From Pedobacter nototheniae (GTDB taxonomy: Bacteria; Bacteroidota; Bacteroidia; Sphingobacteriales; Sphingobacteriaceae), in NCBI RefSeq assembly GCF_004335085.1, contig NZ_RQRS01000004.1, positions 1,305-65,304 of the forward strand: a DNA stretch of 64,000 bases. Direction: 5' to 3'. Positions 9,090 through 16,574 of the stretch are shown piece after piece; position 1 is the stretch's first letter; the number at the start of each line of letters is the position of its first letter. A program made the position numbers and the translations under genes. The notes under the pieces are model-generated. The model saw nothing but the letters and a program-made list of their open reading frames with translations. It was not told where the DNA came from and ran no database searches.

Positions 9090-9196
9090 CTTCCATGCAG
9101 AAATATCTTCTGTAACCCCACTGTTTAACTAATTTTTATTAACTAATCCGCCCTGCGTTGCGGTATTTACTTGCCCAATAGGGCTTACCATTTACT

Positions 9197-11602
9197 ATGC
9201 TAAAAATATTTATGCTATGCTGTAGCGTATTTTTTGGTCTGGGTGCCTATGCTCAGAATTACAACCTCCGCCTAAACATAATCGACACAGAAAGCAAACC
9301 AATTAAAGGGGCTAAAGTTAAGTTAACCAGTTATTTGCAAGAGTTTTTAAGTGATGATAAAGGCTTGGTAGATATTGCCTTAACGCCAGGAAATTACAAG
9401 ATAGAATGCATTTTAGAAGGCTATTTAACCGTAAATCGTCATGTTAAGGTTTCAGCGCAGAATGTCAATTTATCCATTGTGCTTCATCGGATGGGATTTC
9501 AGTTAAATGAGGTTACAATTAATGATAAGCGGCAGGAGGAAAGAAGGAGAACAGAATCTTTAAATTTAGAAGTTGTTAAAAGCGATTTTATCCGTAGAAA
9601 TCTCGGTGGTAGTTTAATGACTACATTGCAACGCCTGCCAGGAATTAAAACCATCGGGATTGGATCTGGGCAATCAAAACCACTTATCAGAGGGCTTGGA
9701 TTTAATCGTGTTGTGGTTTTAGATAAAGGTATAAAACACGAGGGACAGCAATGGGGCGCAGATCATGGACTAGAGATTGATCAATTTGCGGCTGATGAAG
9801 TTGAGCTTTTAAAAGGTGCGGCGTCGTTTGCTTACGGATCTGATGCCATTGCAGGTGCCATAAATATAAAACCAGCTTCAGTACCAGCGCCCGAAACTTT
9901 GGGAGGAAGTGTAGATTTAATTGGAAAATCTAACAATAGTCTGTATGGTACATCTGTAAATTTATTTGCTAGAAAACAAAAGTATTTCTTCGATTTAAGG
10001 ACTACTTATCAAAATTATGGCGATTACAAAGTTCCGGCAGATACACTTTACGTTTATGATTATGCTGTTTCGCTTTATAAAAATCACCTTCGCAATACAG
10101 CAGGCAGAGAAACGGGATTGCATTTTAGTTCTGGCTATTTGGGTGAAAAATTCAGATCGATATTTTATATCAGCAATGTATATAGCAAAAGTGGATTTTT
10201 TGCAAATGCTCACGGTTTAGAACCTAGAAGGGTTAATACAGAATTACACGATAATAATAGCCGCGATATTTTAATGCCATCGCAAAGGGTTAATCATTTT
10301 AAAGTGAGCAATAAAACCACTTTAGAGAATGGCTTGGGGAGGTTTGAAGGCGAAATTGGCTATCAGCGTAATTTCAGACAAGAGTTTAACCATTACGTTA
10401 ATCATGGTTATATGCCAGCCATTTACCCAGCAGATTTGAACATTCCCATTGATTTGGAAAGGGAATTCGATAAGTCGGTTTACTCCATCAATTTACGAGA
10501 AAAACTTTCTTTAAGTGCGCACGAATTAATGTTTGGAATTAATGGAGAGGTGCAGAAAAACCATATTGATGGCTGGAGTTTTCTGGTGCCATCTTTTAAC
10601 CAGCAAAGTTTAGGTGCATTTATTTACGATAAATATAGAATTAATGATCGCATATTGCTTCATGGAGCTTTACGATACGATTACGCCAATATTTCTATGT
10701 TTCGCTACACAGATTGGTTCTACTCTGAGTCGGTAAGCAATCAAACCACAGCAAGTCAGAAGTTAGTCCGATCAGAAAATTTAAATCGAAATTTTAACAG
10801 CTTAGTGTGGTCTGTAGGAATAAATTATGCAGCAGGAGAATTAGAAATAAAAGGGAATTTGGGTAAGAGTTTCCGAGTACCAATAGCGAAAGAGCTTGGT
10901 GCAAATGGGGTAAATTATCATTATTTTAGTTATGAGAAAGGCGATCCAAATCTCGATCCTGAGCAATCTTATCAGTTTGATGCATCACTTTTATGGAAAA
11001 AGGAAAGGTTTTCAATTCAAATAAGTCCTTTTGTTAATTATTTCCCTAATTATATCTATTTAAATCCAACATCAAGGCATGATTATTTTTATGGCGCAGG
11101 CAACCAGGTGTTCCAGTATGCACAAAGCCGGGTTTTTAGGTATGGTGGAGAAATGCAGCTTAAGCTGAATATTAGAAATAATTTGAGTGCCGAGGTACTG
11201 GCAGAATACTTGTATGCAAAACAACTTTCGGGGGATAAAAAAGGTTACACACTACCTTTTTCGCCACCAGCTTCGATATTATTTAATTTAACATATAAAC
11301 CACAAGCTGGAAAATCTGATACTTATATTTCGATAGATTATCGGTTAACTGCAGCGCAAAATAATATTGTACCTCCTGAGCGTAAAACCGAATCATATAA
11401 TTTATTCAATATTCAGGCTGGTACCTCGGTATTTATAGCTAGGCAAACAGCGAACATCAGCTTTCAGGTACAGAATATTTTTAATACCAGTTACCTTAAT
11501 CACACCAGTTTTTATCGATTAATTGGGCTTCCTGAGCAAGGACGTAATCTGGTGCTTTCGCTCCGCATACCATTCAGCATTAACAAACATTTAAACCACT
11601 AA
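9197..11602 (+). CDS. TonB-dependent receptor, ZnuD-like (probable zinc), 801 aa
   Basis: Outer-membrane transporter. Signal peptide ends near residue 20 (GLGAYAQ); a carboxypeptidase-like regulatory domain spans about 21-100; the plug spans about 118-225 and includes IRGLGFNRVVVLDKGIKHEG and FAYGSDAIAGAINI; the rest is barrel, ending FSINKHLNH. Residues 181-195 (HEGQQWGADHGLEID) resemble the plug segment with a DH(A/G) motif that I recall from ZnuD-type zinc receptors. It lacks the STN domain and the SusC signature, and no SusD follows. The next genes encode a His-rich lipoprotein and an AztD-like zinc chaperone, 12 bp and then 14 bp apart, so they form one operon. Zinc as the substrate is inferred from motif and neighbours; another divalent metal is possible. 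Confidence 0.8.
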   Translation: MLKIFMLCCSVFFGLGAYAQNYNLRLNIIDTESKPIKGAKVKLTSYLQEFLSDDKGLVDIALTPGNYKIECILEGYLTVNRHVKVSAQNVNLSIVLHRMGFQLNEVTINDKRQEERRRTESLNLEVVKSDFIRRNLGGSLMTTLQRLPGIKTIGIGSGQSKPLIRGLGFNRVVVLDKGIKHEGQQWGADHGLEIDQFAADEVELLKGAASFAYGSDAIAGAINIKPASVPAPETLGGSVDLIGKSNNSLYGTSVNLFARKQKYFFDLRTTYQNYGDYKVPADTLYVYDYAVSLYKNHLRNTAGRETGLHFSSGYLGEKFRSIFYISNVYSKSGFFANAHGLEPRRVNTELHDNNSRDILMPSQRVNHFKVSNKTTLENGLGRFEGEIGYQRNFRQEFNHYVNHGYMPAIYPADLNIPIDLEREFDKSVYSINLREKLSLSAHELMFGINGEVQKNHIDGWSFLVPSFNQQSLGAFIYDKYRINDRILLHGALRYDYANISMFRYTDWFYSESVSNQTTASQKLVRSENLNRNFNSLVWSVGINYAAGELEIKGNLGKSFRVPIAKELGANGVNYHYFSYEKGDPNLDPEQSYQFDASLLWKKERFSIQISPFVNYFPNYIYLNPTSRHDYFYGAGNQVFQYAQSRVFRYGGEMQLKLNIRNNLSAEVLAEYLYAKQLSGDKKGYTLPFSPPASILFNLTYKPQAGKSDTYISIDYRLTAAQNNIVPPERKTESYNLFNIQAGTSVFIARQTANISFQVQNIFNTSYLNHTSFYRLIGLPEQGRNLVLSLRIPFSINKHLNH

Positions 11603-11614
11603 AATAATAATACA

Positions 11615-12091
11615 ATGAGAAAAAAAATCAAAGTAATGGCCTTTGTCGCCGGGTTGATTATGCTTTTAAACAGCTGTAAAAAGGATGAACAAGAAATAGA
11701 TACCATCTATCCGGTAATTGATATTACTGCGCAGGATGCTTTTCCGAAACAGTGTAGTGTACTTAAAAGGGGCGATAAATTTCTGTTTGTTGCCACACTG
11801 AGTGATAACCGGGAACTGGGATCGGTAAGCGTTGATATCCACCATAATTTCGACCACCACACGCATAGTACAGAAGTGATAGACTGCAGTTTAGAAGCTA
11901 TAAAACTTCCAGTTAAACCTTTTCTGCTGATTAAAGATTTTCCGATTCCAACCGGGCAGCAAAACTTCCGTGTTGCACAAGAAATAAGCATACCTGCAGA
12001 TGTTGATGCTGGAGATTATCATTTCCTAATTAGACTGACAGATAAAGAAGGCTGGCAAACCATTAAGGGACTAAGTATAAAAATTAATTAA
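11615..12091 (+). CDS. DUF4625-type lipoprotein with a histidine cluster (158 aa)
   Basis: A small lipoprotein with lipobox ending LLNSC (Cys 21). The body looks like an Ig-like beta-sandwich (DNRELGSVSVDI ... GDYHFLIRLTDKEGW), which I recognise as the DUF4625 type. It carries HHNFDHHTH at residues 76-84, five histidines that could bind metal. It sits 12 bp after the ZnuD-like receptor and 14 bp before the AztD-like gene. A role as metal-binding surface or periplasmic lipoprotein passing zinc to or from the receptor is inference. Confidence 0.75.
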   Translation: MRKKIKVMAFVAGLIMLLNSCKKDEQEIDTIYPVIDITAQDAFPKQCSVLKRGDKFLFVATLSDNRELGSVSVDIHHNFDHHTHSTEVIDCSLEAIKLPVKPFLLIKDFPIPTGQQNFRVAQEISIPADVDAGDYHFLIRLTDKEGWQTIKGLSIKIN

Positions 12092-12105
12092 TAAAAATTA
12101 AACCA

Positions 12106-13359
12106 ATGATGATGTTAAAAACAAGAAAAACATTTAGAAGTATTGCAGTTGTACTCGCCATAAGCGCAGCATTTACAGCCTGTAAAAAAGATAATAATGA
12201 GCCAACCCCAGAAGTAGTAAATAACAATAGTAAAGAGTTTAAATACGTGCGTGTATTGGTGGCTGATGAATTGAGCTCGATTATTTCCCAAGTAAATCCT
12301 TTTGATGCAAAAGTAAGCTCATTTGAGGGTAAATATCCGCTAGCTAACCTTTATGGTACAGCCAATGGCAGGTATGCGGCGGTGTTATACCAAAGCCAAA
12401 ACTTGGTTGAAGTATTTGATAGCGGTCTTCAATCTCATATAGATCATGTTGATGTGGATGGCGTTGCAAAATGGGCATCTATTACGGCAGATGGAATTAA
12501 ACCAACGCACTTTAAAAGTAGAGAGAACGAATCTTTAATTTTTAATGATGGCGCAGGAACACTTAGTTTGGGCAACGATGCAGATTTTAATACAAAAGGA
12601 GCAAAATTTAAAACCATTAATGCTGGTTTACTACCACATCATGGTGCAATGGCACAATTTTTAAATGGAACGTATGCTGTTACATCGGCAACAACTTCAG
12701 GTGCATCTCCAACAAAAGCGATCATTATTGATAAAAATGGTACAAAGTTATTCCCTTCAACAATAGAGGTTGGCGCTATACACGGTAATGCAAGCGATGG
12801 GGTAAATGCCGTTTTTGGCGCTTATGCAACATCAGCTGCTGTTGCTGGTGGGGTACTTATTGTTAACCAAAGTGGAGCGCAGCGTTTTCTACCTAATCCA
12901 GATGGTTTTGGCGCTTTCCGTTTTGGAACGGTATTATATGCAGAATCTGCAAAGAAATTTATTGGTTATGTTGCTGCTAAAGGAGCTTACTTAATTGATG
13001 TTGCAACAAATAAAATTACGCCAATTTATGCTGGTGCTGATGCTTTTCAATGCAAGGTGGATTATGCAGGCAAAAACTTATTGATATTAACGCTTGATGG
13101 AAAATTAAGAGTTTATGATCTTAATTCAGGAATGATTAAAAAAGAAGGACAGATTTTGCCGGCTGTAAATGCTACAGATACCTATAAACCTGTTTTAGAA
13201 GCTACAGCTAAGTTTGCTTATGTTGCAAACCCTACCACTGGCGAGGTTTTACAGATTAGCTTGGACGATTTAAACAAAGTAATTAAACATAAAGTATCTG
13301 CCCGTCCGGTAAAACTAACCTTATTCGGTTTCGAAACCAATAGCGGTCATAATGATTAG
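12106..13359 (+). CDS. AztD-like zinc metallochaperone, beta-propeller lipoprotein (417 aa)
   Basis: The protein has a lipobox ending AAFTAC (Cys 26) and then a repeated WD-like/propeller pattern (VRVLVADE, GRYAAVLYQ, LIFNDGAG, VYDLNSG). Histidine-bearing segments SHIDHVDVDG (about 110-119), IKPTHF (about 131), LPHHGAMA (about 176) and GAIHGNAS (about 224) match in order and spacing what I recall of AztD, the periplasmic zinc chaperone of the AztABCD importer. No AztABC transporter is in the window, so this one may serve the TonB receptor two genes upstream. The alternative is a general YncE-like propeller. Between a His-rich and a second DUF4625-type lipoprotein, a zinc role is the best reading. 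Confidence 0.65.
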   Translation: MMMLKTRKTFRSIAVVLAISAAFTACKKDNNEPTPEVVNNNSKEFKYVRVLVADELSSIISQVNPFDAKVSSFEGKYPLANLYGTANGRYAAVLYQSQNLVEVFDSGLQSHIDHVDVDGVAKWASITADGIKPTHFKSRENESLIFNDGAGTLSLGNDADFNTKGAKFKTINAGLLPHHGAMAQFLNGTYAVTSATTSGASPTKAIIIDKNGTKLFPSTIEVGAIHGNASDGVNAVFGAYATSAAVAGGVLIVNQSGAQRFLPNPDGFGAFRFGTVLYAESAKKFIGYVAAKGAYLIDVATNKITPIYAGADAFQCKVDYAGKNLLILTLDGKLRVYDLNSGMIKKEGQILPAVNATDTYKPVLEATAKFAYVANPTTGEVLQISLDDLNKVIKHKVSARPVKLTLFGFETNSGHND

Positions 13360-13407
13360 GCTATTAAGAAAACTATATTAATTGTAGACGAATAAAATGA
13401 ATTAAAA

Positions 13408-14328
13408 ATGAATACAAAAAAAATACTATTAGCCTTACTTGTTGTTGGTGCAACGTTTTCGGCCTGTAAAAAGGATAATAATAATGAAGCCACAAATTTA
13501 AAACCTACTGCAGAAAATATAGAAATAGGTACTGCAAATAATAAAAGTGCTTTACGGGGCAGAGATTTTCACTTTAATGCGGATGTACTTGCCGTTACAA
13601 AAATTAGCGATGTACGTGTAAATATCAAGCAAAAAAGTGGCGAAACGTATACCGCAAGCTGGAAGTTTGAATTGGTTTGGGACGAATATAAGGGGGCAAA
13701 AAATACCAATGTCCATAAGCACTTTACCATCCCAGGTGATGCGCCTGAAGGCAAGTATGATTTCTTTTTTACCGTAACGGATGAAAATGGAAGTAAGCTT
13801 GAATTAAAGGAAACTTTAACCATTACCGACCCGGCTAACATGCCTGTTGATCCTAAAATTGGGCGTGATTTTGTTTCTAGAAACGGAACATTAATTTATT
13901 ATACTGATACTTATGTAGAGAAGGAACTTATTTTTAAAAAAGGTGATGAATTAAGTTTACATGCTCAAATTAGTGAAATTAAGGGCGATGGTATTCTTTA
14001 CTCGGTTTTAATCAAAAGGAAAAGTAATTACTTCCCAGAAAGTGTTGATAAACTAGATTTAAGTAAGGCTATTGTAGTTACAAAAGTAGAACATAAAGGG
14101 CTTTCTGCAGCATCAAAAATAGCTACGTTAAAACAAATAAATGGTGTTTATGGCGGCGAATCTATTGTAGTTGGCGCTGCAAATGATAACAATGAACCAT
14201 CGGCGAACGCCATTACTGGAGAAAAAGCGTGGGAATCGGGCCAATATAACTGGGTTATTATTTATAAAAATACCAGCTACAACATGAATGTATTTAAATC
14301 AATACCGATTACAATTGATTATAAATAA
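13408..14328 (+). CDS. Two-domain DUF4625-type lipoprotein (306 aa)
   Basis: Lipobox ending TFSAC (Cys 20) followed by a DUF4625-like beta-sandwich (about 30-140, ISDVRVNIKQKSGE ... GKYDFFFTVTDENG) and a second beta-rich region (about 150-306) that includes KKGDELSLHAQISEIKG and a C-terminal YNWVIIYKNTS. Histidines are sparse compared with the 158-aa relative upstream (one VHKHF motif). It is the last gene of the locus, 48 bp after the AztD-like gene, and is followed by a palindromic element. Precise function unknown. Confidence 0.7.
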   Translation: MNTKKILLALLVVGATFSACKKDNNNEATNLKPTAENIEIGTANNKSALRGRDFHFNADVLAVTKISDVRVNIKQKSGETYTASWKFELVWDEYKGAKNTNVHKHFTIPGDAPEGKYDFFFTVTDENGSKLELKETLTITDPANMPVDPKIGRDFVSRNGTLIYYTDTYVEKELIFKKGDELSLHAQISEIKGDGILYSVLIKRKSNYFPESVDKLDLSKAIVVTKVEHKGLSAASKIATLKQINGVYGGESIVVGAANDNNEPSANAITGEKAWESGQYNWVIIYKNTSYNMNVFKSIPITIDYK

Positions 14329-14343
14329 ATAGAATTAGAATAT

Positions 14344-14407
14344 GCCACAGAAATGCAGAAATAAAGGGAATACAATTTAATTCCTTATTAATCTGTGTTT
14401 CTGTGGC
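14344..14407. repeat. GCCAC-type palindromic element, copy 2 (64 bp)
   Basis: Begins GCCACAGAAA and ends TTTCTGTGGC, with imperfectly complementary halves. It lies between the convergent DUF4625-type gene and hydrolase gene, so it may terminate transcription from the left. The remaining 172 bases to the hydrolase stop show nothing further. Confidence 0.8.
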
Positions 14408-14579
14408 TAATTTTTTATTAGAAAATAAGTCGGTAAGGTCAGTCCAGTTTTAAATAAAGCGTTTGAAATTTAAGAACATATAATCCTTGCCATTTACGAA
14501 AAACTGCGGGTATTATCTTCAACTGAAGTTTAGTTATTACGGAAAGTATGTTTTAATGAGTGCTACTTTTTTAAATCAC

Positions 14580-15518
14580 TTATTTATTTGATGGAGCTAC
14601 AAAAGTGGGTTTTAAATCAGCATCATGAAAATCAATTTCCATAAATAATGGGCGCTTCTTTTCTATATAATTTTCTATAAACCATAATATATCCTTTATA
14701 TTATTCGTCATCGGTAAACCAGCAATTTCATGTCCCATACCTTCAACATACTCAAAGTAATAAGGATATTGATGTTTTTTAAAGATTTTTGCTAGCGAAG
14801 CTGAACTAAATAAGCCCCTGTTAAAAAGTCTGATTTTTTTGTAAGGTACCACACGATCAATAGTACCATGGTACATCATGGTTGGTGCAGGTGCAATTTT
14901 ATAATCGGGTTTACCGCTATAGCTCATAATGGCGCCCGCAAAAGCAATAACACCTTTAAATTGGAAGCCAGAGTTAAGTTTTTTACTCATTGCTGTGCTG
15001 TTTCGCATGTTCCAATCTGCGTGCAAAACTGTTATACCGCCAGAGCTTGAGCCAGAAAGAATAATTTTTGAAGTATCAACACCCAGCTTTTGCGAATTTT
15101 CTATTACATAATTTGTTGCATCAAAAAGATCCGTGACAGCGGTATCAATGGCATCCTTTAGCGGACGGGTATTTAATGCCGTAGGATATTTTTTTCCTTT
15201 AAGCTCTAAACGGTAATCAATAGAAATTACCTTAAAATTGTTCTCCGCTAATGTGTTAAAATAAGTTTGATACAGTTTATCATCTCGACGGCCCATTAAA
15301 AAGGCACCACCAAAAACAAATATTATTGTTGGCTTAGGTGCCGATAAAAGCCCAGTATAATATACATCCATTTTAAGGTTGCTGGTATCTTTTTGGGCAT
15401 AAGTAAATGTTTCCCGATGGGTATTCTTATTAAGCTTTATTTGACTGTACGCTGTGGTTACAAAAAACAATGAAGCAATTAATAAGGTGTAAATGATTAG
15501 ATTACTGCGCTTATTCAT
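14580..15518 (-). CDS. Secreted alpha/beta hydrolase (esterase-like, 312 aa)
   Basis: An alpha/beta-hydrolase fold enzyme of the BD-FAE/carboxylesterase type. Signal peptide ends near residue 26 (TTAYSQ). The oxyanion region reads FVFGGAFLMG (Phe in place of the usual His of HGGG), the nucleophile elbow is LSGSSSGG near residue 157, the acid is probably in GTIDRVVP near 221 and the base His in GMGHEIAG near 261. It is the third gene of a minus-strand group after DinB and AIG2-like genes, with a 29-bp gap. Substrate unknown. Confidence 0.8.
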   Translation of the reverse strand: MNKRSNLIIYTLLIASLFFVTTAYSQIKLNKNTHRETFTYAQKDTSNLKMDVYYTGLLSAPKPTIIFVFGGAFLMGRRDDKLYQTYFNTLAENNFKVISIDYRLELKGKKYPTALNTRPLKDAIDTAVTDLFDATNYVIENSQKLGVDTSKIILSGSSSGGITVLHADWNMRNSTAMSKKLNSGFQFKGVIAFAGAIMSYSGKPDYKIAPAPTMMYHGTIDRVVPYKKIRLFNRGLFSSASLAKIFKKHQYPYYFEYVEGMGHEIAGLPMTNNIKDILWFIENYIEKKRPLFMEIDFHDADLKPTFVAPSNK

Positions 15519-15547
15519 AAGTTTTAATTAGGTAAACTAAAGATAGC

Positions 15548-15913
15548 TTATTTTACATTTACTTGGCTTGCATTGATGTAAACCCATGCTTTTTTGCCAG
15601 ATTTAAGCTCAACAAGTATCCGTTTATAATTATCAACTTCATAATCATCTGCCTGCTGCAATTCGGTAGTGGTAACTTTTAGTAAAACACCTTTTACAAT
15701 ATCGGCAGCATTATTTGTTTGGCTAATAATAGGATGTTGAGCAAGGCCACTTGATGCAATGACCTTTTTATCTACTATTTCAATCATCGAAAGTTTAAAG
15801 CCGATCAATTCATCAGGTTGGGCATCCAATAATCTACCAAAAGTATCTTTCTGAACAGATTCCTGCTGCAAAGTTCCGTATGAAAATAAATTCTCAAATT
15901 GTTCTGTGTTCAT
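15548..15913 (-). CDS. AIG2/gamma-glutamylcyclotransferase-like protein (121 aa)
   Basis: Starting at the ATG at 15913 the protein reads MNTEQFENLFSYGTLQQ; LFSYGTLQ is the substrate-loop signature of the AIG2/GGCT fold. The catalytic Glu usually sits in a later segment; ADDYEVDNYKRILV near the end fits the conserved ExxxYxR region. The frame is open further upstream but that part overlaps the end of the DinB gene and lacks homology features, so the shorter start is preferred. It lies 23 bp after DinB and 29 bp before the hydrolase. Substrate unknown. Confidence 0.8.
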   Translation of the reverse strand: MNTEQFENLFSYGTLQQESVQKDTFGRLLDAQPDELIGFKLSMIEIVDKKVIASSGLAQHPIISQTNNAADIVKGVLLKVTTTELQQADDYEVDNYKRILVELKSGKKAWVYINASQVNVK

Positions 15914-15936
15914 TTCTGTTCTAAAATAAATACGTT

Positions 15937-16437
15937 TTAATCCATTGCCGGCATTCCCATTGCTTGCCATTCTTCTTTAGTAGGACCATAAATGCCTGCT
16001 ACTGGTAGGCCTAGCATGCGCATAATAACCGTCATTTGTCCACGGTGGTGTGTTTGATGTACCAGTAAAACATGCAAAATTTTGCCCTTTTCCCAATCCT
16101 CGCCATACATAGGCACAAGGTTTTCCAGGGCAGAATCCGTCCACTTTAAGTTTACATTGCGGCATAATAATTCTGAATTATTTTTATAGGCTTCAATAAT
16201 CTCTTCCATAGAATCTGGAATGGGTAAACCTTCTAAACTATCATCAGCAAAAATACCAGCACGCTTTCCCATTTCTGTTATGGTTTGGGTTAAATGCCAG
16301 CTTAAACGACCTAAGCTTCTAACATGTTCATTAATAATTGTATTCTTAGCTTCATTTGTGATGAGACTAAAAATATTGAGCGTCATTTCTTCTTCACTTT
16401 TCCAGTTTTCAAGGAAATCATTTATACTGCGATACAT
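15937..16437 (-). CDS. DinB-family putative metal-dependent protein (166 aa)
   Basis: A four-helix-bundle protein of the DinB/YfiT superfamily. The three metal-binding histidines appear to be His 48 (SLGRLSWHLTQ), His 127 and His 131 (HVLLVHQTHHRGQM). The tail GIYGPTKEEWQAMGMPAMD is typical of Bacteroidota members. ATG 16437 (MYRSINDFLENW) is chosen; the open frame upstream adds only a hydrophobic stretch without family resemblance. Members often act as bacillithiol- or other thiol-dependent S-transferases, but the reaction here is not known. First gene of a three-gene minus-strand group. Confidence 0.85.
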   Translation of the reverse strand: MYRSINDFLENWKSEEEMTLNIFSLITNEAKNTIINEHVRSLGRLSWHLTQTITEMGKRAGIFADDSLEGLPIPDSMEEIIEAYKNNSELLCRNVNLKWTDSALENLVPMYGEDWEKGKILHVLLVHQTHHRGQMTVIMRMLGLPVAGIYGPTKEEWQAMGMPAMD

Positions 16438-16574
16438 GGTTATATATGTTTTGTTCTGCAAAATGCAAATAATGGGATAGGTGCGCAAGTTTTATTGCTT
16501 CAAATTTTATCCTTTTAACATACATCATTTTTTATGTGTTATTATTTCCGTTTTTATGCCTGCTATCCAGTTAC

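Noticed and set aside
12106..13359. Plain YncE-like propeller for the AztD-like protein
   Set aside because: Not excluded, but the ordered His segments (SHIDH, PTHF, LPHHG, AIHG) and the zinc-type neighbours fit AztD better.
15914..15970. Longer start for the AIG2-like gene
   Set aside because: The added 19 residues overlap the end of DinB in another frame and do not match the family, which starts near LFSYGTLQ.
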